From the NCBI GenBank assembly GCA_965212005.1, contig OZ243038.1, forward strand, positions 2,108,001 through 2,172,000: a DNA stretch of 64,000 nucleotides. The letters run 5' to 3'. Within the stretch, counting starts at the first letter, position 1; the number at the start of each line of letters is the position of its first letter. The stretch comes from G965212005 sp965212005. GTDB lineage: Bacteria > Pseudomonadota > Gammaproteobacteria > Porifericomitales > Porifericomitaceae. The notes under the pieces were generated by a model, which worked only from the letters and a program-made list of their open reading frames with translations, was not told where the DNA came from and made no database searches. The translations under genes were made by a program, and so were the position numbers. Below, piece by piece: positions 1-11,988 of the stretch.

Positions 1-814
1 TTTTGGATAGCTTCAGCTTGATGCGCCCGTCCTGCGGCACCCGCCTCTCGGATACGTCCAGCCGCGACATTACCTTAATGCGGGCCGATATCTTCTGCGA
101 CAGGATCAGCGGCGGCTTGGCAAATTCCTGCAGCATACCGTCGACTCGCAGCCGGACCCGGAAGTATTTTTCATAGGGTTCAAAGTGCAGGTCGGAGGCA
201 CCCAGCTTAATGGCGTCCACCAGCATCTTATTCACGAAGCGGACCACTGGCGCGTCTTCCACTTCTTCGCTGTGCGTGCTCTCGTCGGCGACTTCTTCGG
301 CGGTGGTGGAAATGTTGTCCATGTCCTCCAAATCATCGCCCATCATGTCGTGCAGCGAAGATTCGGTCTCGTCAGCAATCTTTTCAAGGGCGCGATCCAG
401 CTTGTGTTCCTCCACCACCACTGCCTCGATCAGGCAGCCCGTGGCAAACTTGATCTCATCCAGTGCCTGCAGGTTCGTCGGATCTGAAGTGCCGATGAAC
501 AGCTTCTTGCCTCGCTTATGCAGTGGAACCAAACGGTGTTTCTTCAGAGTGTCCAGCTTGGACTCCTTGATGACCTGCATGTCCAACTCCACCGTGTCCA
601 GATCGAGCAAAGGGATGCTAAAGTCCGCCGACGCGGTGCGGGCAATGTCCGCCGAGGCAACTTTCTTCTCGTTGACCAGGTAGGTAACCAGGGAAATTTT
701 CCTTTTCTGCGCCTTCCGCGTGGCTTCCTGGGCTTCTTGTTCGCTGATGAGTTTGTGCGCCACAATCTTTCGCGCCAAGCCTGCGAGTGGGATCTTCTTT
801 GCGGATGCGGCCAT
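1..814 (-). CDS. pilB: PilB type IV pilus extension ATPase, N-terminal part (runs off left edge)
   Basis: ATG at 814 opens a frame of 271 codons that is still open at base 2. It begins MAASAKKIPLAGLARKI and carries the N1/N2 domains typical of GspE/PilB secretion ATPases; the catalytic Walker region would lie beyond the window. PilB powers pilus extension from the inner-membrane base. A promoter lies about 40 bases upstream. This is the downstream, apparently intact copy of a tandem duplication: the first ~100 codons and the leader are nearly the same as in the damaged copy at 2197-3284. Differences between copies include A/V at residue 2 and several conservative changes. Assignment is firm; completeness cannot be judged here. 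Confidence 0.9.
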   Translation of the reverse strand, partial: MAASAKKIPLAGLARKIVAHKLISEQEAQEATRKAQKRKISLVTYLVNEKKVASADIARTASADFSIPLLDLDTVELDMQVIKESKLDTLKKHRLVPLHKRGKKLFIGTSDPTNLQALDEIKFATGCLIEAVVVEEHKLDRALEKIADETESSLHDMMGDDLEDMDNISTTAEEVADESTHSEEVEDAPVVRFVNKMLVDAIKLGASDLHFEPYEKYFRVRLRVDGMLQEFAKPPLILSQKISARIKVMSRLDVSERRVPQDGRIKLKLSK

Positions 815-1052
815 GGTTCTACCTGCAAATAATACTTAACTGATAGGCAAGTATACTAGAGCAGGAAAACGATGTCACTAGCCTGAAGAATTGGCCCCAT
901 GTTCGGGACCGGCCAGCATCCCCGCCTGCGTTGATTCGGCTTAAAAAGCATTGATTATCAATGATGCCAGGTAGAAAAGTCCGGTTCAGGCGAGCGGGAG
1001 TGCGGGCGCTGCCCGGACGGACTGGGTGGCGGTCGTTGCCCGGGGCCGGTCA
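514..1052. repeat. direct repeat, copy B (pilB 5' end plus leader)
   Basis: About 540 bases closely matching 2984-3530 in the same orientation. The match covers roughly the first 100 codons of pilB, its promoter and the whole upstream leader, and ends sharply after the shared string ggggccggtcac at 1052 and 3530. Copies differ by scattered substitutions and small indels in the leader. With the pilC-like gene between them, this marks a tandem duplication unit of about 2.5 kb. Confidence 0.92.
850..878 (-). promoter_or_regulatory. sigma-70 promoter of pilB copy B
   Basis: On the minus strand a GTGACA -35 (873-878) and a TATACT -10 (850-855) are separated by exactly 17 bases. The predicted transcript starts about 30 bases before the pilB ATG at 814. 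The element is conserved in the duplicated copy at 3318-3346, supporting function. Confidence 0.7.
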
Positions 1053-2168
1053 CCTCACCATAATCAACATAATCAACACGATGCCTCCCAGAAAAATGAT
1101 GATGATAGGCTCCATAATGGACTGCAAAGATCCCACCACGGCATCGACTTCCTCTTCGTAGAAGTCTGCTACTTTGTCCAGCATTTCGTCCAGGGAGCCG
1201 GCTTCCTCGCCGATGGACACCATATGCACCACCATGTTGGGGAACAGCTTGGTGTCGCGCATTGCCGACTGGAGCTGGGTGCCGGTGGCGATCTCGTCGC
1301 GCATCTCTATCGTGGCGTCATAGTAAACGGCGTTTCCGCATGTCCCGGCAACTGAAGTCATCGCTTCAACCAACGGGGTGCCGGCTGCAAACATCGTGGA
1401 CAGAGTTCTGCAGAAGCGGGCAATCGCCGACTTGTTGAGAATGGGGCCCATAATAGGAAGACGCAGGGAAAGCCTGTCCAGGAAGCGGGCAAAGTTCTGT
1501 GAAGTCCTGCGCAGTCTCAGAGGGATTATGATCATGGCCGCAATCGCCATGAGGATCAGCAGGATGTACGGCTGCATAAATGAGGAGGCTCCTACCAGCA
1601 GGAGGATGACGTTCACGATGAACGCCACGCCTAGCACAATGGCCGGATAAATCATCGCCTTCTTAATCTTCTGTTTCATCTGCTCGGACTTCTCTTTGTA
1701 CAAAGCGATTTTGTGTAACAAAGATTCCAAAACTCCGGCCTTCTCTCCCGCTGCTATCAGGCTGATGTAGAGCGAATCGAATTGCTTCGGATGCTTGGCC
1801 AGGGCTTCCGCCAAGGTTCCTCCGGCCTCCACGTCTCCCTTGATGGCCATAATTATTTCCTGCATCGAGGGGTTCTCATGTCCCTGCCCCATGATGTCGA
1901 AAGACTGCCCCAATGGAACACCGGAAGACATCATGGTCGCCATCTGGCGGCTAAAGACGGCGATGTCGCTGGCAGTGATCTTTTTGCCGCTTTTGCTGAA
2001 CAGGGATTTGGTTTTTTTCTGTACTTTGAGTGGGCGGATCCCGCGATTACGCAGCCGGACCCGGGCCTGCTCCAAGTTGAGGGCATCCAACTCTCCCTGG
2101 ACAATTTTGCCCCTCTCATTCTTGCCGGTCCAACTGAAGGTGAGCGTCTGCGATTGTGCGGCTGCCAT
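1050..2168 (-). CDS. pilC: PilC-like inner-membrane platform protein, shortened copy
   Basis: 372 residues of GspF/PilC family, the membrane platform that couples the PilB motor to the pilus. Two GspF domains are clear (SRQMATMMSSGVPL and CRTLSTMFAAGTPLVEA). PilC is normally near 405 residues. Here the segment after the first membrane helix (around residue 195, usually a VPQFEEVF-type stretch) is missing in frame, and the C-terminus stops at LIMLIMVR, lacking the usual YLPIF-type tail. The stop lies at the junction of the tandem duplication (1050-1052), so the truncation is explained by the rearrangement. It follows the broken pilB after 28 bases. Probably a decaying duplicate whose intact partner lies outside the window. 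Confidence 0.8.
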   Translation of the reverse strand: MAAAQSQTLTFSWTGKNERGKIVQGELDALNLEQARVRLRNRGIRPLKVQKKTKSLFSKSGKKITASDIAVFSRQMATMMSSGVPLGQSFDIMGQGHENPSMQEIIMAIKGDVEAGGTLAEALAKHPKQFDSLYISLIAAGEKAGVLESLLHKIALYKEKSEQMKQKIKKAMIYPAIVLGVAFIVNVILLLVGASSFMQPYILLILMAIAAMIIIPLRLRRTSQNFARFLDRLSLRLPIMGPILNKSAIARFCRTLSTMFAAGTPLVEAMTSVAGTCGNAVYYDATIEMRDEIATGTQLQSAMRDTKLFPNMVVHMVSIGEEAGSLDEMLDKVADFYEEEVDAVVGSLQSIMEPIIIIFLGGIVLIMLIMVR

Positions 2169-2196
2169 GTTTCGATACCTCTCCTGCTGCCTGATT

Positions 2197-3284
2197 TTAC
2201 TCTACGGTAACCCGGTTGATCTCGGAAAGGCTGGTCAGGCCGGCCTTGACTTTCATCAGCCCGGACCGGCGTATATCCCAGCAGCCTTCCTCTTTAGCCT
2301 GAATCGCCAACTGCACTGCGTTAGCTCCTTCGATGATGAGCCGCTTCATTTCCTCGGAAATCGGCATGACCTGGTAGACGCGAACCCTTCCCTTGTATCC
2401 GCTGGGACAGGCTGCACCGCCGTTATCGGGTTCATACACCTCGAAATCGTCTTTCAAGTCCTCCGCGGTAAAGCCCTCCTTCAGCAGCGTTTTTTGGGGC
2501 ATTTCCAATTCCTGCCGGTATTGCGGGTGTAGCCGCCGGGCCAGGCGTTGCGCAGTGATCAGGTTGATACTGGTTGCCACGGCGAAGGGCGGTATGCCCA
2601 TGTCCTGCAGGCGGGTCAAGGTTTGCGGACCGTCATTAGTATGCAGCGTGGACATGACCATGTGGCCGGTTTGCGCGGCCTTGACGGCGATGCTGCCAGT
2701 GTCGAAGTCTCGAATCTCGCCGACCAGGATGATGTCTGGGTCCTGCCGCAAAAACGCCTTGAGGGCCTTGGAGAAGGTCATGCCGATGCCGTCCATCCAC
2801 CTGCACCTGGTTGACGCCGGGCAGGTTGATTTCCACCGGATCTTCAGCGGTCGATATATTCACCTCTTCCTGGTTCAGGATATTGATTCCGGTGTACAGC
2901 GAGACGGTTTTGCCACTTCCGGTGGGACCGGTCACCAGGAACATTCCGTAAGGTTTTTGCAGGTTCTGGAGAAAAAGTTCCTTGCTTATGCAGTGGAACC
3001 AAACGGTGTTTCTTCAGGGTGTACAGCTTGGCCTCCTTGATGACCCGCATGTTCAACTCCACCGTGTCCAGATCGAGCAAAGGGATGCTAAAGTCCGCCG
3101 ACGCGGTGCGGGCAATGTCCGCCGAGGCAACTTTCTTCTCGTTGACCAGATAGGTCACCAGGGAAAACTTCCTTTTCTGCGCCTTCCGCGTGGCTTCCTG
3201 GGCTTCTTGTTCGCTGATGAGTTTGTGCGCTACGATCTTTCGCGCCAAGCCTGCGAGTGGGATTTTCTTTGCGGATGCGACCAT
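2197..3284 (-). pseudogene. pilB: pilB duplicate, broken by internal deletion and frameshift
   Basis: Reading leftward from ATG 3284, about 103 codons match the intact copy, then the frame jumps into the catalytic domain (LFLQNLQKPYGMFLVTGPTGSGKT), losing roughly 200 codons and shifting frame. A second shift occurs near 2796, between NQVQVD and DGIGMTFSKALKAFLRQDP. The C-terminal 199 codons (ATPase Asp box DIILVGEIRD, His box, KGRVRVYQVMP) remain open to the stop at 2197. It cannot make a working PilB. It lies upstream of the short pilC copy in the first unit of the tandem duplication. The 2796 shift alone could be a sequencing error; the large deletion could not. Confidence 0.88.
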
Positions 3285-3530
3285 GGTTCTACCTGCAAAT
3301 AAGATCTACCGACAGAAAGTATACCAGAGCAGGAAAACGATGCCACTAGCTTGAGAACGGGTCCCATGTTCGGGACCGGTGCTTCCGGTGCAACCTCCTC
3401 GCCTGCGTTGATCGGATTAAAAGGCATTGATTATCAATGATGCCAGGCAGAAAAGTCCGGTTCAGGTGAGCGGGAGTGCGGGCGCTGCCCGGACGGACCC
3501 TGGCGGCGGTCGTTGCCCGGGGCCGGTCAC
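2984..3530. repeat. direct repeat, copy A (pilB 5' end plus leader)
   Basis: Partner of 514-1052. It contains the start of the broken pilB and its leader. The right end at 3530 follows the same ggggccggtcac string that ends copy B, after which the two flanks are unrelated, defining the original duplication boundary. Confidence 0.92.
3318..3346 (-). promoter_or_regulatory. sigma-70 promoter of broken pilB copy A
   Basis: GTGGCA -35 (3341-3346) and TATACT -10 (3318-3323) with 17-base spacing on the minus strand, the duplicate of the 850-878 promoter with one change in the -35 box. It probably still drives transcription through the pilB remnant and the short pilC. Confidence 0.6.
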
Positions 3531-3778
3531 GCGCATCCATCAGACGAGTTTCAGGACGGGGCGTCGTGCGGCAGGGCCTTAAAAGACCTCCCGGGCCATT
3601 AGAATCATGCGCGGCATTCCAGGCCTCATACCTGCGCACTCTATGCGCGGTTACGCCCACCGTTTTGGCGCCAGGAACAAAGGCGCGCTTGTCCTTCCCG
3701 CTCTAAATCATGAGTCGTTCGTGATGGCTGCCCGCCGGCTGCGTATCCGGATGCCGCCACGGCCAGGGGATCATCCCT
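3531..3778. other. intergenic spacer between pilB leader and clpB
   Basis: No gene, RNA or clear terminator was recognised. Short frames on both strands look random. clpB ends at 3779 on the minus strand, so the spacer lies downstream of clpB and upstream of the duplicated pilB leader. Confidence 0.4.
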
Positions 3779-6364
<2,586 letters not shown>

Positions 6365-6541
6365 ATTCGTTCCCGTTTCCTGCGGTCTGTTCGTTTTGGC
6401 TGATCCGGGGCCGGATCGCATTCTGTCGGATGCTCCGTGCCCAGTGATGCCGCGTGTCATTGGACTCGGGCGGCACAGGGTGTATTCCAGGCCTGCGCTG
6501 AACGGCGAAGTCCTGAAAAACTTCCTGCGCTGTCCGTATAG

Positions 6542-6566
6542 ATGTGGTCAAAAGCGGCAGATTCAA
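6542..6566 (-). promoter_or_regulatory. possible sigma-32 promoter of clpB
   Basis: On the minus strand TTGAAT is followed after 13 bases by CCACAT and TA, close to the CTTGAAA-N13-CCCCAT heat-shock pattern seen perfectly in front of hsp20 in this window. It would give a leader of about 165 bases. The match is imperfect in both boxes. Confidence 0.4.
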
Positions 6567-6676
6567 TGCCCGATCCAGCGCACGTACACTGCGGCGAATG
6601 CGCCCAATCGGCGGGCTAACCGCCCGGCATGCCTGGTGGGGCCTGCTGCTGACAGCCTGGGACCGCTGGGCGCGAT

Positions 6677-8077
6677 TCAGTAAATGCCAATGTCCAGGTA
6701 GGAGCGGGAGATTTTTGAGATGGCGTCCACGTAAGCCGCAGTACGGAGATCATCGACCTTGTCGTTCTCATGCAGGATTTGGCGGAACTGTTGGTAGGCC
6801 AAGCACATGCTGTCGTCCAGACCGGAACGAACCAGGTCTAGTTCTCTTGCTCCCTGAATAATTTGAGCACTGATATGTTCGGGTGCCTTGTTCCCGCTGA
6901 GCACCTCTATCAGGTCGACTATTTGTTGGTTGCGCATCTGATCGTAGCGCCGCTCCATGCGCCCGAAGCGGATATGGTTTAGATTGCGCACCCACTCGAA
7001 ATAGGAAACGATGACGCCACCGGCGTTTACGTAAATATCCGGCAGGATGACCACTCCGCGTTTTCGCAATATCGCGTCTGCTTCAGCGTTGATCGGACCG
7101 TTGGCCGCCTCGGCGATCAGGCGCGCCTGAATGCGCTCTGCGTTTTGCTCGGTGATTTGTGCTTCGAGTGCGGCTGGAATCAGGATGTCACAATCCAACT
7201 CCAGGCCAGCGGCGCCGTTTTCGCTGTACGCCGCGCCGGGGAAATCCCGTACCCCCTGATGCTTATTGATATGCAGGCGCACCTGTTCCACCGGCAGTCC
7301 CTGTTCCTTGAAGATGTAGCCATCGCATTCAATGATCGCGATGATGCGCGCTTCATCCTCCTCTTCGAGCAGCTTGGCTGCGTGGTAACCAACGTTGCCG
7401 AGTCCCTGGATGACAATACGTGTGCCGCCCAGGCCGCCATCCATGCGGCACATCCGCTTGTCTTCCGGATGGCGGAAGAATTCCCGTAGTGCGTATACCA
7501 CGCCACGCCCGGTCGCCTCGATGCGGCCATGTATTCCCCCATGGTGAACCGGTTTTCCGGTAACGCAAGCTTGTGCGTTGATGTCGTCCGGGCGCAGGTG
7601 CTTGTAGGTATCGGCGATCCAAGCCATTTCCCGTTGCCCGGTGCCCATGTCCGGTGCCGGTACGTTGGTGGCCGGATTGAGAAAGCCTTTGCGGGACAAC
7701 TCGCGCGTAAAACGGCGCGTGATGGATTCCATCTCGTCGCGCCGGTAGCGCCGGGGGTCGATCTGCAGTCCACCCTTGGAACCACCGAAGGGCACGTCCA
7801 CCAATGAGCATTTGTAAGTCATCAGGCTGGCCAAAGCTTCCACCTCGTCCTGCTCCACAACCGGGGCGAAACGGAGCCCACCCTTGACCGGCAGCCGGTG
7901 GGTACTATGTACCGCACGCCAGCCGTTGAACACCTCGACGCGGTCGTGCAGGCGAACCGGAAAGGAAACCTGCAGCACCTCGTTGCATGCCTCGATGGCC
8001 TCGGCGATGCCCGGATCCAGCTTCAGCAAGCGGAAGGCGCGATTGGCCATCTGGTTGACGTTTTGCGTGAATTTAAT
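6677..8077 (-). CDS. gdhA: glutamate dehydrogenase (Glu/Leu/Phe/Val family), apparent ATT start
   Basis: Reversible oxidative deamination of glutamate to 2-oxoglutarate. The substrate region has VKGGLRF, SKGGLQ and PAPDMGTG; the Rossmann part has IQGLGNVG. The first ATG (8050) would give 457 residues, but the nine codons before it read (I)KFTQNVNQ, matching the N-terminus usual in gammaproteobacterial homologues (MKFTQ.VNQM), and the family Met position is an ATT at 8077. A good AGGAG lies nine bases before the ATT and is embedded in the last codons of rluD. I therefore annotate the ATT start (466 residues). It sits 6 bases after rluD and may be translationally coupled. Confidence 0.9.
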   Translation of the reverse strand: MKFTQNVNQMANRAFRLLKLDPGIAEAIEACNEVLQVSFPVRLHDRVEVFNGWRAVHSTHRLPVKGGLRFAPVVEQDEVEALASLMTYKCSLVDVPFGGSKGGLQIDPRRYRRDEMESITRRFTRELSRKGFLNPATNVPAPDMGTGQREMAWIADTYKHLRPDDINAQACVTGKPVHHGGIHGRIEATGRGVVYALREFFRHPEDKRMCRMDGGLGGTRIVIQGLGNVGYHAAKLLEEEDEARIIAIIECDGYIFKEQGLPVEQVRLHINKHQGVRDFPGAAYSENGAAGLELDCDILIPAALEAQITEQNAERIQARLIAEAANGPINAEADAILRKRGVVILPDIYVNAGGVIVSYFEWVRNLNHIRFGRMERRYDQMRNQQIVDLIEVLSGNKAPEHISAQIIQGARELDLVRSGLDDSMCLAYQQFRQILHENDKVDDLRTAAYVDAISKISRSYLDIGIY

Positions 8078-8083
8078 CGGACT

Positions 8084-9139
8084 CTACTCCTGTTTTATCA
8101 CCGTCGGTGAAACGGAACGGCTTGCCGCGCGGCTGCAAGCCCTGGAGGTTGAGTGGGCCTGGCTGGCGCGAACAGGGTTGCCCATTGCGGCGTCTCGGGT
8201 GGACTCTCGGTCCAGAATATCCAGCGCGTACTGCATATCGTCAGGAGTTTTGCTGCCGTAGTGGAACCGTGAACCGTGGGCAGGATGGGGCAACTCCAGC
8301 TGGCAGGCGTGCAGCATTTGACGGCCGATGGCAGCGCTCAGTTCACGATCCGTCCCGGAACCGGCGGTGCGCGCCGCGCCGTACAGCGAGTCTCCGGCAA
8401 CAGGGTGGCCCAAGTGCGCCAGGTGTACCCGAATCTGGTGCGTGCGCCCGGTTTCCAGCCGGATTTGCAGCAAGCTGTGCGTGCGCCAGTGCCGCAGCGT
8501 GCGGTAATGGGTCAGAGCCGGTTTTCCGTCCTCGCGCACCGCCATCTTCCGGCGCAGGACTGGATGGCGGCCTACGCCCGTCCCTATGCTGCCCTGTGCC
8601 GCGCTCAAAATGCCTTTGACCAGCGCCAGGTATTCTCGCCGGATCACCCGCTCCTTGAGTCTGGCTACGAGAAAAGCGTAGGCTTTTATGGTTTTCGCTA
8701 TTGCCATCAAGCCGGACGTGTCTTTGTCCAGGCGATGCACGATTCCGGCCCGGGGCACGGCGCTGAGCCGTGGATCATGATACAGCAGGGCGTTCAGGAG
8801 CGTGTGGGTGGGATTGCCGGCACCGGGATGGACGATCAGGCCGGCGGGTTTGTCGATAATCAGCAACTCCTCGTCTTCATGCACGACGCACAGCGGGATG
8901 TTCTGTGCCATCCACGGCGGTTCTTGCTTGAAACAGGCCCGCAGGCAGACCTGCTCTCCTCCCTGCAAGCGCAGCCGCGTGGATGCCTTGCCTTGATTGA
9001 GGGTTACTTCCCCGGCGCGGATCCAATGCTGGATGCGCGCCCTCGAGTATTGCGGAAAGATGCAGGCCAGCGCCCGGTCCAGGCGCCAGCCGGCGTATTC
9101 TCCGGGGACGTGGGCTCTGAGCGATTCAATCTGACTCAT
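8084..9139 (-). CDS. rluD: RluD family 23S rRNA pseudouridine synthase
   Basis: 351 residues from ATG 9139 (MSQIESLRAHVPGEYAG); a longer frame to 9211 lacks family-like sequence. An S4 RNA-binding domain (YSRARIQHWIRAGEVTLN) precedes the catalytic domain with the HRLDKDTSG motif, whose Asp is the nucleophile, and RLETGRTHQIRVH. RluD modifies helix 69 of 23S rRNA. The last ~45 residues, rich in Ser, Arg and Ala, are unlike the usual tail and may be a read-on caused by a lost stop. It is divergent from bamD, a common arrangement in Gammaproteobacteria, and gdhA follows almost without gap. Confidence 0.93.
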   Translation of the reverse strand: MSQIESLRAHVPGEYAGWRLDRALACIFPQYSRARIQHWIRAGEVTLNQGKASTRLRLQGGEQVCLRACFKQEPPWMAQNIPLCVVHEDEELLIIDKPAGLIVHPGAGNPTHTLLNALLYHDPRLSAVPRAGIVHRLDKDTSGLMAIAKTIKAYAFLVARLKERVIRREYLALVKGILSAAQGSIGTGVGRHPVLRRKMAVREDGKPALTHYRTLRHWRTHSLLQIRLETGRTHQIRVHLAHLGHPVAGDSLYGAARTAGSGTDRELSAAIGRQMLHACQLELPHPAHGSRFHYGSKTPDDMQYALDILDRESTRDAAMGNPVRASQAHSTSRACSRAASRSVSPTVIKQE

Positions 9140-9299
9140 GCGGATATTATCCCACGGTACGCTGGTTACTGCCAGTCTGCCGAGCGCGTCCCAGGCCTGC
9201 CTGGGACACATTCAGAACAGTGATCATTGGGCACTGCGGGCGCCGGTATTGCCGGATGCGCGTTGAGGTGTGCATGTTTTTATGGGATGATCATTATTA

Positions 9300-10067
9300 A
9301 TGTATTTGCGCACCGTCTTTCTTTCCAGTTTTTTGCTCCTTGCGGGTTGCGGCACTGGTGCCAAGGGCGGCACCGAGGGCTGGGACGCCGCGCGCCTGCT
9401 GTCGGAAGCCAGGGGGGCGATGAGCAGCGGCAACTACGAACGTGCCAAGGAATACTACCAGGGCCTGGAGAGCCGTTTCCCGTTCGGCGTATACGGGCAA
9501 CAGGCCCTGCTGGATTTGGCCTACGTGTATTACAAGAGCGAAGAGCCGGAACGCGCCATTGAAACCTGCAACCGTTTTATAGAACTCTACCCGCAGCATC
9601 CCCAGATAGATTACGCTTTTTACCTCGGCGGTTTGGCGAGTTTCTACCGGGGCCGGGGGTTGGCACAGCGCTTCCTGCTGCTGGATCCGTCACAGCGCTC
9701 CCCCGTCTCCAGTCTTGATTCCTTCGAGCGCCTGTTCGAGTTGGTGCGCCGCTTTCCAGATAGCAAGTATGCTCCCGATGCCCGGCAGCGCATGATTTAC
9801 CTGCGCAACTTGTTGGCTGAGCATGAAATTGAGGTGGCCCATTACTACCTGCGGCGGCACGCGTATTTGGCCGCGGTCAACCGGGCTCGGTACGTGGTGG
9901 AGAACTACCCGCGCAGCGCTTCCGTGCCGGATGCGTTGGCGCTGATGGCGCGCGCCTACCGGGTGTTGGGACTGGAGGGGCTGTCCAAGGACGTGCTGCG
10001 CGTGCTGCAATTGAACCACCCCGGCCACCCGGCGATCGCCGAGGTGGAAAGCATCCGCGTGCAATAG
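9300..10067 (+). CDS. bamD: BamD outer membrane assembly lipoprotein
   Basis: 255 residues with a lipoprotein signal peptide ending in LLAGC (Cys18), then tetratricopeptide repeats (SGNYERAKEYYQGLESRFPFG and following). BamD is the essential lipoprotein of the BAM complex that inserts beta-barrels in the outer membrane. Length fits the family (about 245). It stands alone, divergent from rluD and convergent with nadE. Confidence 0.95.
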   Translation: MYLRTVFLSSFLLLAGCGTGAKGGTEGWDAARLLSEARGAMSSGNYERAKEYYQGLESRFPFGVYGQQALLDLAYVYYKSEEPERAIETCNRFIELYPQHPQIDYAFYLGGLASFYRGRGLAQRFLLLDPSQRSPVSSLDSFERLFELVRRFPDSKYAPDARQRMIYLRNLLAEHEIEVAHYYLRRHAYLAAVNRARYVVENYPRSASVPDALALMARAYRVLGLEGLSKDVLRVLQLNHPGHPAIAEVESIRVQ

Positions 10068-10095
10068 GGCATCAGTCGCGCCTGGCCGGGCACAG

Positions 10096-11802
10096 TTAGT
10101 CCTCGCGGTAAGCCGAGCATATCGGGTAGCGCCGGTCCCGACCGAAACTGTGCGCCGAAATGCGCGCGCCGGGCGCACTTTGGCGCCGCTTATATTCGTT
10201 GCTGCGCACGCGCTCCACGATCCAGCGGACGGTATCGACCGGGAAGCCGGTTTGCCTGGTGATTTGCGCCGGACTTTGATCCTGCTCCAGGTGCAGCTTC
10301 AGCACCTCGTCCAGGATCTCGTACGGGGGCAGACTGTCCTGGTCGGTTTGGTTCGGCCTGAGTTCCGCACTGGGGGGACGCTGCAGGATGCGCTCCGGGA
10401 TATGCCCCCCGTCACGGTTGTACCAGCGCGCCAGCGCATATACAAAGCCCTTGTACACGTCTTTCAAAGGCGCGTAGCCGCCAACCATGTCCCCGTACAA
10501 CGTAGCGTAGCCGATCGCTGCCTCACTTTTGTTGCTGGTAGCCAGCACCAGTTTCCCGCCGCGGTTGGAGAGCGCCATCAACAGAGTTCCCCGACAGCGT
10601 GCCTGCAGGTTTTCTGCTGCAACGTCGGTCCCGCTGGCTGGACACAGTTCCTGCAATGCCTGCAGGAAGTTGCTGTAGAGCGGCTCTATGGAGGCCAGCC
10701 GATGCTTAACGCCCAGGCGCCCCGCCAGCGCCTGGGCGTCCTCTATGCTCATTGGGGCAGTGTGGCGCGAAGGCATCAGCAGCGCCTCCACGTTTTCAGG
10801 GCCGAGTGCATCCGCCGCAAGGCACAGGGTAACAGCGGAGTCGACGCCTCCGGACAGTCCGACCAACGCCTCGCTGAAGCCGCTTTTGCGCGCGTAGTCG
10901 CGGATGCCGACGGTCAGTGCCTGGTAGACGCTGGCTTCAGACGCCGGCAACGGCGCAATGGCTCCTTCTGCCAGGAACACTGTGTTGCCCGGCCCGCGAC
11001 GGCATTCCACCAGGTGGGTGCTTTCCTCGAACTGCGGGGCGCGCATCCTGAGATTTCCCGAACCATCCAGCGCCATGGAGGCACCATCAAAGATTAAATC
11101 GTCCTGGGCACCTGTCATATTGACGTGGATGATGGGCAGCGCGGTCTCGCGGCTGCGTTGCCGCAGCTCCTGTTCCCGTTCCAGGACTTTACCCAGGTAA
11201 TAAGGGGACGCGCTCGGATTTAAGATCAGTTCCGCGCCTGCCTGGCGGATGCCGAGGGCGGGTTCTTTGTGACAGAGGTCTTCACAGATCGTGACGGCGA
11301 CGCGAAATCCATTGATCTCTGCCATGCAGATGCGTCCTCCGGGCTGAAAATTGCGCGGCTCATCAAATACCTCGTAATTCGGCAGTTTGCACTTATAGTA
11401 GGTGAGGGGTCGCTCGCCGTGCATCAGTAGGCTGCAGGCGTTGTAGATTATCCCGTCCCGGGTTTTTTCTGGATGCCCGACCAGCAGGCAGGCTTCCTGC
11501 GTCTGCCGCTGTATACGCGCCAGTGCGCGGCACACCTGCCGGCGCAGTGCGGGGCGCTGCAATAAGTCATCCAGCGGGTAGCCGCACAGGCTGAGTTCGG
11601 GAAAGATCACCAAGTCAGCCTGGTGCCGGCGGCAGGCGCTGTGGGTCAGCTGGACAATGCGCTCGGCGTTGCCTTCCAGGTCTCCGACCACGGCGTTGAA
11701 CTGCACCAGGGCGATGCGCAGTGTCGGCGTCGATGGTTGCCCGGGAGGACGCTGGTCGCTTTTGCCAAACTGCACCTCAGTCTGCCGCACCATTTCCACC
11801 AT
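10096..11802 (-). CDS. nadE: glutamine-dependent NAD+ synthetase
   Basis: 568 residues. The N-terminal nitrilase-type glutaminase domain has Glu in PELSLCGYPL, Lys in YKCKLPNYEVFDE and the catalytic Cys in VTICEDLCH. The C-terminal synthetase domain has the ATP loop GLSGGVDSAV and ATSNKSE. It amidates deamido-NAD+ in the last step of NAD synthesis using ammonia channelled from glutamine. The first ~28 residues before LRIALVQFNAVVGD are extra relative to the family, so a later start is possible; the ATG at 11793 lies close behind a GGTGGA. Confidence 0.96.
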   Translation of the reverse strand: MVEMVRQTEVQFGKSDQRPPGQPSTPTLRIALVQFNAVVGDLEGNAERIVQLTHSACRRHQADLVIFPELSLCGYPLDDLLQRPALRRQVCRALARIQRQTQEACLLVGHPEKTRDGIIYNACSLLMHGERPLTYYKCKLPNYEVFDEPRNFQPGGRICMAEINGFRVAVTICEDLCHKEPALGIRQAGAELILNPSASPYYLGKVLEREQELRQRSRETALPIIHVNMTGAQDDLIFDGASMALDGSGNLRMRAPQFEESTHLVECRRGPGNTVFLAEGAIAPLPASEASVYQALTVGIRDYARKSGFSEALVGLSGGVDSAVTLCLAADALGPENVEALLMPSRHTAPMSIEDAQALAGRLGVKHRLASIEPLYSNFLQALQELCPASGTDVAAENLQARCRGTLLMALSNRGGKLVLATSNKSEAAIGYATLYGDMVGGYAPLKDVYKGFVYALARWYNRDGGHIPERILQRPPSAELRPNQTDQDSLPPYEILDEVLKLHLEQDQSPAQITRQTGFPVDTVRWIVERVRSNEYKRRQSAPGARISAHSFGRDRRYPICSAYRED

Positions 11803-11988
11803 CGGCAGCTCGTCCGATTACCGATCGAAAGTTGATTTCATCTTCTTGGCGCAGTGTGCCAGGCAGGACTGACCGGTTCTATTACGGGTTCGCGGTGTGC
11901 GCTCGCTCTTCCTGGAGGCGTCGCGACCCCGCTCAGCCGCTGGTGCCCGCAAAAATCCGGGGCACAGTCGTGCGCCGAAGGACGCAGT

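Noticed and set aside
960..1030. RNase P-like GAAAAGTCCGG in the pilB leader
   Set aside because: The sequence around it cannot form the RNase P core; it is part of the duplicated leader.
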